40,810 nucleotides of DNA from an uncultured Prevotella sp. (GCA_900552675.1 USAI01000010.1:1-40810), one strand, 5' to 3'. Positions 1 through 8,702 are shown, numbered from the stretch's first letter. Notes: a model not told the origin generated them from the letters alone. Numbers and translations are program-made.

Positions 1-49
1 TATTTTTAAACTATTGTAACAACACTTACTGCTCGTTAGATAAGATGTT

Positions 50-1471
50 TCACAACAAAGGCGACAGCAAACGCACCACCGACTCCCACAAGCGTTGCCC
101 AAAATTGCGATGTGGTAGGTCGGCCACATTTTCTATCAGCGTGCAGTGTTCAAGGTCGGTAATAAATATTTGTTTAAAGCGTAGAGCCATATCGCGGTCG
201 TAGAAGAAGATGTTCGACTCGAAATTGTTTTCAAAGCTACGAAAGTCGACATTGGTCGACCCACAGGTACACAACATATCGTCGCACACCAACAGCTTGC
301 TATGATTGAAGCCATCTTCGTACAGGCAGATGGTGATGCCCGCCTCCAGCGCCTCGCGCAGGTAAGATGTTGATGCCCACTCAACCAGCTTTGCATCGCT
401 CTTGCGTGGCACCATCAGTTTAATGTCTACCCCCGCAATGGCTGCTGTGCGCATTGCAAAGAGAATGGGTTCGGTGGGAAGAAAGTAAGGCGTTTCGATA
501 TAAACATAGTGTCGTGCCTCGAGCAGTATGCGCACATAGCCTTGCATAATATCGGGCCACAGGGCAATGGGGCTACTGGTTACCACCTGTGCCAAACAAT
601 TGTTTTGCGCGGTGGTGATGGGCGGATAATATTTGCGATGCGTGATGAGGGTGCGGTCAACAAAATACCAGTCGAGCAAGAAGGCACGCTGCACGGCATA
701 CACAGCGCCACCCCTGATGCGCAGATGCGTATCGCGCCAAGGGCGGTTGCGTCGCCCCTGCACATAACGGCGCGCTATGTTCATGCCACCTATAAAGGCA
801 GTGGTGCCATCGATCACACACAGTTTGCGGTGGTTGCGATAATTAACCTTGCTGGTAAAGGCAGGAAACTTTACGGGCATGAAGGCATGCACGTCGATAC
901 CCGCCTCGCGCAGATGTTCAAAAAAGCTGCTGGGCACCTGCCAGCATCCCACATCGTCGTAAATGAGGCGCACCTCTACCCCCTGGAGGGCTTTATGAAT
1001 GAGGGCATCGGCCACCAAGCGTCCCAGGGCGTCGTCTTCAAAAATATACACGTCGAGGTGTATGTGGTGCTGGGCCGCGCTAATATCGGCCAGCAAGGCA
1101 GGAAAAAAATCGTAGCCACTGGTATAGATGTCTACCTCGTTGTCTTTAAACGGCAATGCAAGGCTTTGGTTTGTAAACAGCTGTATAAGGGTGCGATACG
1201 TTTCAGGTATGTGTAAATGCCTTTGCTCAACAAAGCCCAGCATTGAGTGCTTATCAAGCTGGTCGATGCTGCGCTGACTGATAAGGCGCTTTTTGCGCGT
1301 GTTTTGTCCGAAGAAGAAGTAGAGCACCATGCCCAAAATGGGCGCAAAGGTAAGCACCATCAGCCACGCCATAGTTTTCACTGGCTGACGGTTCTCCATC
1401 AGCACGTCGACCATACAAACCACGACGATGATGATGTAGATGCTTAAAACGATTAAATGTAAAAGAAGCAT
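50..1471 (-). CDS. cls: Cardiolipin synthase (phospholipase D family)
   Basis: The 473-residue product has two hydrophobic N-terminal segments (about residues 4-24 and 34-54) that should anchor it in the inner membrane. Two phospholipase D active-site motifs follow: H214-x-K216-x4-D221 (NHRKLCVID) and H390-x-K392-x4-D397 (NHSKLLVCDD). This order and length are normal for bacterial Cls, which condenses two phosphatidylglycerols into cardiolipin and glycerol, or uses a related phosphatidyl transfer. It is the last gene of a minus-strand run, 23 bp after queE, so it is probably co-transcribed with queDE and dnaG, though the functions are unrelated. Both HKD motifs are complete, so it should be active. 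A different PLD-type phosphatidyltransferase specificity cannot be excluded from sequence alone. Confidence 0.93.
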   Translation of the reverse strand: MLLLHLIVLSIYIIIVVVCMVDVLMENRQPVKTMAWLMVLTFAPILGMVLYFFFGQNTRKKRLISQRSIDQLDKHSMLGFVEQRHLHIPETYRTLIQLFTNQSLALPFKDNEVDIYTSGYDFFPALLADISAAQHHIHLDVYIFEDDALGRLVADALIHKALQGVEVRLIYDDVGCWQVPSSFFEHLREAGIDVHAFMPVKFPAFTSKVNYRNHRKLCVIDGTTAFIGGMNIARRYVQGRRNRPWRDTHLRIRGGAVYAVQRAFLLDWYFVDRTLITHRKYYPPITTAQNNCLAQVVTSSPIALWPDIMQGYVRILLEARHYVYIETPYFLPTEPILFAMRTAAIAGVDIKLMVPRKSDAKLVEWASTSYLREALEAGITICLYEDGFNHSKLLVCDDMLCTCGSTNVDFRSFENNFESNIFFYDRDMALRFKQIFITDLEHCTLIENVADLPHRNFGQRLWESVVRLLSPLL

Positions 1472-1494
1472 GGTGCGCAGGGTGTTTGTTGTTC

Positions 1495-2058
1495 TTATTT
1501 AAAACCTATCAGCTTATGCGTTTGCAACGACAGGCGCCACTCGGGGTGCTGCTCAATATAGGCTATGCAGGCCGCCGTAATGTGGGCATTGCGTTGCGCA
1601 TCGCCCACATCGCAAGGCTGCAGATAATAATATTCGGCCTCAATGCCATAGGTGGTAATGTGGCAGGCATCGCCATCAAAAATACATTTCAGTTCGTTGC
1701 AATGTGAGATGGCCACCTTACCTTTGGGCGAACAGGTAAGCCAGTCGATGCCTTTGGGTGGCTGCTTGGTGCCATTGCTTTCCATGGCTATCTCGTAGCC
1801 GTGGGCGTGCAGCAACTGAAGGAAAGGTTCGTCTACCTGCAGGGTGGGCTCGCCCCCTGTGAGCACGACAAAGCGCGAGGGGTATTGTGCTATCTCGTTA
1901 AGAATTTGCTCGTCGGTCATCTCGCGATATTCGTTAAACTGTGTGTCGCAAAACGAGCAGTGCAAGTTGCAGCCCGCAAAGCGTATAAAGATAGCGGCGC
2001 GCCCTGTGTTTCGGCCCTCGCCTTGCAGCGAATAGAAGATATCGTTAATGCGTTTCAT
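1495..2058 (-). CDS. queE: 7-carboxy-7-deazaguanine synthase (radical SAM)
   Basis: This 187-residue protein has the short QueE-type radical SAM cluster C30-x3-C34-x2-C37 (CNLHCSFC), preceded by the substrate-side SLQGEG motif (residues 10-15), and the SAM-binding TGGEPTLQ at about 67-74. QueE converts 6-carboxytetrahydropterin to 7-carboxy-7-deazaguanine, the second dedicated step to preQ0 and queuosine for tRNA. queD, which makes its substrate, lies immediately upstream (30 bp) in the same direction, so the two steps are coupled. The length is near the short end for the family, as is usual in Bacteroidota. QueC, QueF and Tgt are not in this window. Confidence 0.94.
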   Translation of the reverse strand: MKRINDIFYSLQGEGRNTGRAAIFIRFAGCNLHCSFCDTQFNEYREMTDEQILNEIAQYPSRFVVLTGGEPTLQVDEPFLQLLHAHGYEIAMESNGTKQPPKGIDWLTCSPKGKVAISHCNELKCIFDGDACHITTYGIEAEYYYLQPCDVGDAQRNAHITAACIAYIEQHPEWRLSLQTHKLIGFK

Positions 2059-2088
2059 TGTGAAAAATCAATCTTTTCGTAAAAGCTT

Positions 2089-2430
2089 TTATTTGAAGTT
2101 GTCAACCTCGTAGGCAGCCACATTGCCTTCGCTCTCTTGCACACGCGTCTTGTAGCAACGAGGTACCTGTTCCGTAATCCAGCGCGCCATGTTTTCGGCC
2201 GTGGGGTTGAAGGGCAGCACCTCGTTCAGGTTGGCATGGTCGAGCTTTTGCTGTATCTTTTGTTTTATGTGGGTAAAGTCGACCACCATGCCATCGGCGT
2301 TCAGCGTGTCCGACTTGCAGTAGACGGTGATTATCCAGTTGTGTCCATGCAGCCGTTCACACTTGCTTTCGTATGAAAGGGTAAGGCGATGGCAAGCCGA
2401 CACCTCAAAGGTTTTCTTGATATAATACAT
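2089..2430 (-). CDS. queD: 6-carboxytetrahydropterin synthase
   Basis: QueD turns 7,8-dihydroneopterin triphosphate into 6-carboxytetrahydropterin, the substrate of QueE encoded next door. The 113-residue protein shows the zinc ligands H14, H28 and H30 (ERLHGHNW), a candidate catalytic C24, and the downstream LDHANLNE motif (D64, H65), matching the PTPS/QueD fold. I start it at the ATG at 2430. A frame extension reaches a TTG at 2451, but the extra seven residues do not belong to the family, whose proteins begin right at the first strand (MYYIKKTFEV). It is spaced 30 bp from both neighbours inside the dnaG-to-cls run. Confidence 0.93.
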   Translation of the reverse strand: MYYIKKTFEVSACHRLTLSYESKCERLHGHNWIITVYCKSDTLNADGMVVDFTHIKQKIQQKLDHANLNEVLPFNPTAENMARWITEQVPRCYKTRVQESEGNVAAYEVDNFK

Positions 2431-2460
2431 ATTATTTGTTATTGAAGACAAGGGTTGTTA

Positions 2461-4296
2461 TTATTGTTTGTTTTCTACATTGTTATCGCTTTGTAGAGCG
2501 TCAGAAGCGGGGCGTGATGGCGTTTTCTCGTCGGCATGCTCGTTTTTTTTGCGGTGCAGATAGCCCCACTCATTTTGCAGCAGCGTGTTGTTTGTTTCGC
2601 GTGTCGTGTCGCTGGTGTTCTTGTCGTTTTCGTTTTTCAACGATGATAACAGGCGTTCGGCCTCAACAAACTGCCGCCTGTCGGCAAAGACATGCGCCTT
2701 AAACAACTTTACACGAAAGAGCAACTGTAGCTGACTGTCGTAGTTGTCGGTGTCGGCATCATCGTCATCGTCATCGTCGTTAGGGGCGTGGGCATTGAGA
2801 TAGGTCATGAGGTCGGTCTCAAGATTACTAATCACGGGCATCAGTCGGGCATCATGACCCGCCAGCAACACGCGCAAAAACTCGGAGTGAATGGTGAGCG
2901 TGGGCGGCCCCATGGCAACAATCTCGTTGTAGAAGATGGCCCACTCGTTTTGTCCTGTCTGGGCATAGGCAGCAGCCAGCATGCGGCAAATATGCAAATA
3001 GGTGCGCAAATTTTGTCCCACGTTGTAGTAAGCATCTTCGTTCAGTTTTTGATAAACGAAGCGCAGGGGCGCAATGGCCTCGGCAAAACGCTTTTGGTGG
3101 AACAGCGTCGAGCCGAGATAAAGCGCATCAAACACATCGGCCTGCGGATGAAAGAGCACGGTCTGCCCATTGTCGTCGGTGGGCATGGGCTCGCCTTTAC
3201 GATAGGCTTCAACGGCCTCTTTCCACAGATAACGACGTTTGGCCACCTGCTGTTGTGGCTCCATCACATCAACGCCTATGCGGATGCTCTGCATGGTGGG
3301 TTGCACAAAGCTAAACTCTTCAGGCTCAAGCGTGTTGTCGGTGGGCGGAAACAGGGTGGTGGTAATGCGGTAGTAGCGTGTTTCGTTGGTCGAAGCCGTC
3401 TTGCTAATGTCGATGTTAAGACGTCGCTCACGACCACTGACATCGGTAAACGTCAGCACCAAGAGGCCACTGGTGGTGAGCGGATAGAGGGCAATCTTAT
3501 CAGTGGGCACGTCTTGCCAAGCCAGGCCTGGCACGGCAACAGTCATGGTGCGGGGCTGCCATGTGTGTATATCGAACACATCGGTGAAAAGGCGTTGCAG
3601 CGTGAACGGCTGCTGAGGGGTGCATATAGGGTTCTGCACTGATGGCTGATAAGCCAACAACTGTTCGGTAAGCATGGCCGCGAGAAAGCCATCGTGTGCT
3701 TGAAACTTTTCGGGGTCGGAGGTAAGGCCACCTGTGCGCTGCAGGGTGTGCTGCTGTGCGATGTGCTGTATGAAGATGTTGCGCCACACAAAAATCTCGT
3801 TCAGCAGAATTGACAGTTCGTGGGCGCTGCTTCGAGCGCTCACAATAAGATCGCTTTGTATGTGCACGTTTATGGTGGCCTCTTCGTTATTGATGGTGTA
3901 AACAAAGCGGCAACGATCGGTGTTGGTATTGCAACGGTTTATCATTGTGCGCACATTGTCAATCATGTCGATGGTGGTATCGTAGAAGAACAAGAAGGTG
4001 AGGTGTGCTATGGGATGCTCTTCGTCGATATTGATATTGAAGTGTCCGCCCTGATAGGTGAAGTGCAGGGTGTGCTCTTTACCGTCTTTGCTCCATTCGC
4101 CATGCGTGTTCAGGTCAGACAGCATATCGTTGATAACGGCCTTGATGTCTTCAACAGCGGCCAAGGGCACCGCCTTCTCTTCTTCTTGGCTTTGGTCTTT
4201 GCGTTTCTGAAAGAAGCGTTTAATCGCCAAAAAAGATAGTGCCAGCACTGCTACAACAATCAGTTCGGCCAGTATGTATAGAAAAAAAATATTCAT
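2461..4296 (-). CDS. Membrane-anchored TPR-like protein of unknown function
   Basis: I do not recognise a characterised homologue. The 611-residue product begins with a single hydrophobic segment (about residues 4-27) followed by a basic stretch, suggesting an N-terminal anchor with a cytoplasmic body. Residues about 50-190 form an alpha/beta region that resembles YbjN-type sensory/chaperone-like domains. Residues about 390-465 and 525-555 look like helical TPR-type repeats. A run of aspartates at about 504-515, encoded by a GAY trinucleotide repeat at 2752-2785, separates the two helical parts. The C-terminus is rich in Asn, Asp, Glu and Lys and probably disordered. It sits between dnaG and queD (44 and 30 bp gaps). 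An adaptor or stress role is possible but unproven. Confidence 0.75.
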   Translation of the reverse strand: MNIFFLYILAELIVVAVLALSFLAIKRFFQKRKDQSQEEEKAVPLAAVEDIKAVINDMLSDLNTHGEWSKDGKEHTLHFTYQGGHFNINIDEEHPIAHLTFLFFYDTTIDMIDNVRTMINRCNTNTDRCRFVYTINNEEATINVHIQSDLIVSARSSAHELSILLNEIFVWRNIFIQHIAQQHTLQRTGGLTSDPEKFQAHDGFLAAMLTEQLLAYQPSVQNPICTPQQPFTLQRLFTDVFDIHTWQPRTMTVAVPGLAWQDVPTDKIALYPLTTSGLLVLTFTDVSGRERRLNIDISKTASTNETRYYRITTTLFPPTDNTLEPEEFSFVQPTMQSIRIGVDVMEPQQQVAKRRYLWKEAVEAYRKGEPMPTDDNGQTVLFHPQADVFDALYLGSTLFHQKRFAEAIAPLRFVYQKLNEDAYYNVGQNLRTYLHICRMLAAAYAQTGQNEWAIFYNEIVAMGPPTLTIHSEFLRVLLAGHDARLMPVISNLETDLMTYLNAHAPNDDDDDDDADTDNYDSQLQLLFRVKLFKAHVFADRRQFVEAERLLSSLKNENDKNTSDTTRETNNTLLQNEWGYLHRKKNEHADEKTPSRPASDALQSDNNVENKQ

Positions 4297-4340
4297 GTTT
4301 ATAATGTTTTATGGTGTGTTTTTGTGGCACACCGTTGGGG

Positions 4341-6320
4341 TTATACCACGATATTGTTGCCTAACATTTTGGCCAACTTATTGCGTAGCCCCTGTGCCTC
4401 CTTATATTCGGTCATAAGGGTTTGCAGGCGGTCAGTGGCAATACCTGGCGTTGCTATCTGCTTTTGCAGTTCTTTCAGGTGGTGCTCAAGATAGTCCATA
4501 CGGAAATCGTTGAGCAGGTGCTCGAGCTGTTTCCTGATGTTTTCAATGTGCTCGGCAGCGCGCAACTGCTTTTCTTGTTCGTTCAAAGGCTGCGCCTCGT
4601 TTTGCGTGTGCTGCGACAGCTGGTAGCGGTCGGTGCTAAGGTCGGTGGCCACCTTGCTGATATTGATGTCTTCGTGATGAATGAAGAAGCGCTCGGCATT
4701 GAAGTCGGCATCAAGCGAATGTTGCACCGCTTCTTGAAGGATGCGTGCGAAGATGGGGTTAGACAACTTCAGCCCGTCGACATTCAGGTTATAATCAAGA
4801 TATTGGGCCACGTTCAGGCTGATAAGGTTGCCATCGGCATCTTCAACATTGTCGTATATCACCTCATGCCCATGACGTATCACCATGGCGGTGAGCATCA
4901 TTTCAACCTTCGATGCCTGCTGCAGCGGCGAGGCCACAGTGACGGTGGGCGGTGCTACCTGTATGGCCGAGGGCGGCTCAGAACCTACGGTGGGTTGCGT
5001 TTTGGCCTCGCGCCCCTCGCGTATAAACTTGTTCATGGTGTTGATCAGTGTGGCCTCGTTCATGCCCATGCGCACGGCACAGTCGTGCAGATAGGTGTCG
5101 CGCAGAATTTGGTTCTGCACCAGCGAGATGCTTTTCACTATCGAGTTGATGGCCTCAGAGCGTTTCAGCGGGTCGCGCACGCCTTTGAGCAAGAGGTCGG
5201 TCTTAAACTCCATGAAATCGGTTTGGTGCTCTTCAATATATTGTTTAAAGTCGGCCGCCGTGTGCTTACGTGCAAAGCTGTCGGGGTCGTCGCCGTCGGG
5301 CAGCAGTAGCACCTTTAGGTTCATGCCCTCAGATAGCAGCATATCAGTACCACGCAAGGCGGCGTGTATGCCTGCCGCGTCGCCATCATACAGCAACGTG
5401 ATGTTTGAGGTAAAGCGGTGCAGCATGTGTATCTGGTGCAGGCTGAGCGCCGTGCCCGAGTTGGCCACCACGTTTTCAATGCCACACTGGTGCATTGAGA
5501 TAACGTCGGTATAGCCCTCAACCATATACACGCGGTCGTCTTTAGCAATGGCTTTCTTGGCTTGATAGATGCCATAAAGCTCGCGGTCTTTGTGATATAT
5601 TTCGCTATCGGGCGAGTTGACATATTTTTGGTTTACGCCTTTGGTGCGCGCATCAAGCAGTCGGCCACCAAAGCCCACCACCTTTCCGCTCACGCCTATC
5701 CACGGAAACATCACACGACCAGCATAGCGGTCAATCAGTTCGCCACGGTCGTTACGGTAGCAGATGCCTGTTTTCAGCAAGAAATCTTCATTATAGCCTT
5801 TGCTTCGGGCCGTATTGGCAAGGGCATGACGGTCGTTGAGGTCGTAGCCAAGACGAAATTTCTTGATGATATCGTCGCGGAAGCCACGCGAGCGAAAATA
5901 TTGCATACCGAGGGCTATGCCATCGGGGTCGTCGTGCAGAAGGTTGTTAAAATAGTCGGCCGCCCACTCGTTGACGATGAACATGCTCTCGCGCTCGCTC
6001 TGTTCGCGTTTTTCTTCGTCGGTTAGTTCACGCTCGCGTATCTCGATGTGATACTTCTGAGCCAACCAGCGCAGAGCCTCAGGGTAGGTCATCTGCTCAT
6101 GCTCCATGATAAAACCGATGGGAGTTCCGCCCTTTCCGCAACCAAAACAGTGGCAGGTGCCACGTGCTGGCGACACGTAGAACGAGGGGGTCTTCTCGTT
6201 ATGAAAAGGGCACAAGCCCTTATAGTTGGCCCCGCTGCGACGCAGCGTGACAAACTCTGACACTACCTCAACAATGTTGGCAGCATCTTTTATTCGTTCT
6301 ACGGTGGCTCTATCAATCAT
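4341..6320 (-). CDS. dnaG: DNA primase
   Basis: The 659-residue protein has the DnaG domain order. The N-terminal CHC2 zinc ribbon has ligands C37, H40, C58 and C61 (CPFH and CFGC). The catalytic core carries the RNA-polymerase basic motif region (GRVMFPWIGVSG, about 201-212). The Toprim domain has E268 in VEGYTD, then YDGDAAG (D312, D314) and PDGDDPDSF (about 341-349). A helical C-terminal region for DnaB interaction follows. It makes the RNA primers for replication at the fork. It is the first gene of the minus-strand run, with a possible -7 box upstream at 6424-6431. All catalytic and zinc residues that can be checked are present. Confidence 0.97.
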   Translation of the reverse strand: MIDRATVERIKDAANIVEVVSEFVTLRRSGANYKGLCPFHNEKTPSFYVSPARGTCHCFGCGKGGTPIGFIMEHEQMTYPEALRWLAQKYHIEIRERELTDEEKREQSERESMFIVNEWAADYFNNLLHDDPDGIALGMQYFRSRGFRDDIIKKFRLGYDLNDRHALANTARSKGYNEDFLLKTGICYRNDRGELIDRYAGRVMFPWIGVSGKVVGFGGRLLDARTKGVNQKYVNSPDSEIYHKDRELYGIYQAKKAIAKDDRVYMVEGYTDVISMHQCGIENVVANSGTALSLHQIHMLHRFTSNITLLYDGDAAGIHAALRGTDMLLSEGMNLKVLLLPDGDDPDSFARKHTAADFKQYIEEHQTDFMEFKTDLLLKGVRDPLKRSEAINSIVKSISLVQNQILRDTYLHDCAVRMGMNEATLINTMNKFIREGREAKTQPTVGSEPPSAIQVAPPTVTVASPLQQASKVEMMLTAMVIRHGHEVIYDNVEDADGNLISLNVAQYLDYNLNVDGLKLSNPIFARILQEAVQHSLDADFNAERFFIHHEDINISKVATDLSTDRYQLSQHTQNEAQPLNEQEKQLRAAEHIENIRKQLEHLLNDFRMDYLEHHLKELQKQIATPGIATDRLQTLMTEYKEAQGLRNKLAKMLGNNIVV

Positions 6321-6423
6321 TTTATGCGTATCTTGCTTCTTTGCTTTATCTTATTGATGTTGTCGTTTTCTAAAGAATGGGTGGCGAAGGTGGCGTAAAG
6401 ACGCTGTTCTACCTTAAACCATA

Positions 6424-6431
6424 CAAATTTA
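6424..6431 (-). promoter_or_regulatory. Possible -7 box upstream of dnaG
   Basis: On the minus strand this reads TAAATTTG, a full match to the Bacteroidota -7 consensus TAnnTTTG. It lies about 100 bp before the dnaG start. A -33 element is weak (ATTG about 22 bp further upstream), so this is a candidate only. Confidence 0.4.
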
Positions 6432-6571
6432 TATAAAATAATTGGAATAGGTGCAATGTGTATCAAAAATTGTTATTTCTTAGAGGCTACAACGCGCTCT
6501 TCTTCATTGTTTTGCTGTCGTGGGCTTATTCTAGTATCTTTTGTGTGTTAGCTTGAAGATAGAAAATGGGT

Positions 6572-6654
6572 GCTGGAGAACAGGGCACAGAGGCACCTGT
6601 TCTACTATGGTTTGCTTAGTAGGATGAGGGTCTCCGCGCCCCATCCTCCCAGCG
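6572..6654. repeat. Inverted pair of REP-like palindromes
   Basis: Two short hairpin units lie head to head. The left unit (6572-6605) starts GCTGG and pairs GAACAGG with CCTGTTC. The right unit (6619-6653) pairs AGGATG with CATCCT around a TCTCCGCG loop and ends in CCAGC. Read in the same direction, both carry GCTGG, a stem, a GGCrcrGAG loop and the complementary stem. A third copy lies at 40752-40786. The arrangement resembles paired REP (BIME-like) sequences. No REP-associated transposase is present in the window. Confidence 0.6.
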
Positions 6655-6678
6655 TAGAACAATGTTATTATACAAAAA

Positions 6679-6861
6679 TGGTGAGGGTGTGTCAAAATAG
6701 AAGTTAAAAGAAGTTTGGGCTTCGCCCGAAGTTAACAGAAGTTAGCGGACATATGTATAAATTGCTGAAAATAAAGCATTTGTCTGTTAACTTCCATCCA
6801 TCGTAGATGGATTAACTTCTTCTTAACTTCCTCTAACTCCTATTTTGACACACCCTCACCA
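6679..6861. repeat. 183-bp inverted-repeat element without ORF (MITE-like)
   Basis: A perfect 21-bp inverted repeat (6679-6699 with 6841-6861; core GTGAGGGTGTGTCAAAATA) bounds the element. Inside, both arms are made of GAAGTTAA-type motifs around a short hairpin: GGGC-TTC-GCCC at 6717-6727, and a 7-bp stem with GTA loop at 6796-6812. The innermost part has GTTAACAGAAGTTAGCGGACA on the left and TGTCTGTTAACTTCC on the right. The same architecture flanks the four-helix-bundle gene at 15600-15980, so this looks like an ORF-less relative. Target duplications are not obvious. The rest of 6321-6903 shows no gene. Confidence 0.65.
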
Positions 6862-6903
6862 GTATTGAAATGTAGTAGAGAAGAAGATGTCTATCTCTTC
6901 GTA

Positions 6904-8493
6904 TTACTTGTTGTCGTAAGCGTGTACGGGATAGTCGATGGTGTAGTGCAGGCCACGACACTCTTTGCGCTCAATAGCCTGACGGGTAATGAGATATCCC
7001 ACATTAATCATGTTGCGAAGCTCGCAAATATCGCGGCTGGCCTTTACGTGTTTGAACAACGACTCGGTCTCTTCATACAGCAGGTCGAGGCGGTCCCAGG
7101 CACGTTTCAAGCGCAGGTCGCTACGCACAATGCCTACATAGTTGCTCATACATTCGCCCACCTCTTTCACGCTTTGGGTAATGAGCACGCGCTCTTCGTT
7201 GGTCATGGTGCCCTCATCGTTCCATTCGGGCACGTCGGTGTTGAAGGTATATTTGTCAGCCACCTCAAGGCAGTGCTTGGCAGCAGCATCGGCATATACC
7301 ACCGCCTCGATGAGCGAGTTGCTGGCCAAACGGTTTCCACCATGCAAGCCTGTGCAAGCACACTCGCCAATGGCGTATAGGCGGTGGATTGACGACTCGC
7401 CATGCAGGTCGACCAAGATGCCACCACACATATAGTGGGCAGCGGGGCGCACGGGGATATACTCTTTGGTGATATCGATACCCAGGCTCAGACACTTGTG
7501 GTAGATATTGGGGAAGTGGTGCTTGGTTTCTTCTGGATCTTTATGGGTTACGTCGAGGCACACGTGGTCAAGGCCGTGTATCTTCATCTCTTTATCGATG
7601 GCGCGGGCCACAATGTCGCGCGGTGCCAGCGATAGGCGCTTGTCATATTTCTCCATAAAGCTCTCACCATTGGGCAGACGCAAGATGCCACCGTAACCAC
7701 GCATAGCCTCGGTAATGAGGTAGGCAGGATGGGTCTCGCCAGGATGATAAAGGGAGGTGGGATGGAACTGTACAAACTCCATGTCTTTTACCGTGCCCTT
7801 AGCACGATACACCATGGCCTCGCCGTCGCCAGTGGCAATAATGGGGTTTGTGGTGGTTTGGTACACGGCGCCACAGCCACCCGTACACATCAGGGTAACC
7901 TTGCTTAGGTAGGTGTCTACCTTTTGGGTGTCGGGGTTGAGCACATAGGCGCCATAACATTCGATATTGGGTGTGCGACGTGTCACCTCAATGCCTAAGT
8001 GGTGCTGGGTGATAACCTCCACGGCAAAATGGTTTTCGCGAACTTCAATATTGGGGTTGTTGCGCACAGCAGCCATCAAGCCACGCTGTATCTCGGCACC
8101 CGTATCGTCGGCATGGTGAAGGATACGAAACTCAGAGTGGCCACCCTCGCGATGAAGGTCGAAGGCACCGTCGGTCTTGCGATCGAAATTCACACCCCAG
8201 TTTACCAACTCTTTGATTTGCTCGGGAGCATTGCGCACCACCATCTCCACGGCGGCGGGATCGCTGATGTAGTCGCCAGCAATCATGGTGTCCTCAATAT
8301 GTTTGTCAAAATTGTCTACTGCCAAATTAGTTACGCTGGCTACGCCGCCCTGTGCAAACTTGGTATTTGCCTCGTCGAGCGTGGTTTTACATACGAGGCA
8401 TATCTTGCCTTTGTGTGCCCGTGCTATCTTCAGGGCATAACTCATGCCGGCTACTCCGGCACCAATAATCAGAAAATCGTATTTGTATACCAT
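6904..8493 (-). CDS. nadB: L-aspartate oxidase
   Basis: NadB oxidises L-aspartate to iminoaspartate with FAD, the first step of de novo NAD synthesis, and can use fumarate as acceptor in anaerobes. The 529-residue protein opens with the FAD dinucleotide motif GAGVAG (residues 11-16). It then has FAQGGVAS and the succinate dehydrogenase/aspartate oxidase family active-site block HREGGHSEFRI. I use the ATG at 8493 because the protein begins at the Rossmann strand (MVYKYDFLIIGAGVAG) and a consensus -7 box lies just upstream. The reading frame stays open to 8682, but that extension would translate the promoter and a 17-bp DNA repeat. It is divergent from purB. nadA and nadC are not adjacent. Confidence 0.94.
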   Translation of the reverse strand: MVYKYDFLIIGAGVAGMSYALKIARAHKGKICLVCKTTLDEANTKFAQGGVASVTNLAVDNFDKHIEDTMIAGDYISDPAAVEMVVRNAPEQIKELVNWGVNFDRKTDGAFDLHREGGHSEFRILHHADDTGAEIQRGLMAAVRNNPNIEVRENHFAVEVITQHHLGIEVTRRTPNIECYGAYVLNPDTQKVDTYLSKVTLMCTGGCGAVYQTTTNPIIATGDGEAMVYRAKGTVKDMEFVQFHPTSLYHPGETHPAYLITEAMRGYGGILRLPNGESFMEKYDKRLSLAPRDIVARAIDKEMKIHGLDHVCLDVTHKDPEETKHHFPNIYHKCLSLGIDITKEYIPVRPAAHYMCGGILVDLHGESSIHRLYAIGECACTGLHGGNRLASNSLIEAVVYADAAAKHCLEVADKYTFNTDVPEWNDEGTMTNEERVLITQSVKEVGECMSNYVGIVRSDLRLKRAWDRLDLLYEETESLFKHVKASRDICELRNMINVGYLITRQAIERKECRGLHYTIDYPVHAYDNK

Positions 8494-8511
8494 AATAGTG
8501 GAGATTTTGTG

Positions 8512-8519
8512 CAAAAGTA
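8512..8519 (-). promoter_or_regulatory. nadB promoter -7 box
   Basis: The minus strand reads TACTTTTG, a match to TAnnTTTG, ending 19 bp before the nadB ATG at 8493. This supports a short leader and rules against the longer in-frame start. A clear -33 TTTG is not visible. Confidence 0.55.
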
Positions 8520-8607
8520 TAAAAAATCTTGCTTTCGACATAAGCTTTTCATTATATTTTTGCGAGATTGTATTGAAACACTTGACAAGGGACAAAAGGC
8601 TTATCGA

Positions 8608-8645
8608 CCCATTACCTTTTAAAATCCGCCCATTACCTTTTAAAA
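8608..8645. repeat. 17-bp direct repeat in the nadB-purB divergent region
   Basis: The 17-mer CCCATTACCTTTTAAAA occurs at 8608-8624 and again at 8629-8645, 21 bp apart (two helical turns). It lies between the divergent nadB and purB promoters, a typical place for a regulator-binding site, but no known operator was recognised. Confidence 0.5.
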
Positions 8646-8702
8646 AAGGATAAAAAGCAACGGTTTTCTTACATAAAGACAATAGTTTTAGATAAAAATA
8701 TG

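Noticed and set aside
8494..8682. 63-residue N-terminal extension of nadB
   Set aside because: It would translate the promoter and the 17-bp direct repeat; the family begins at the ATG at 8493.
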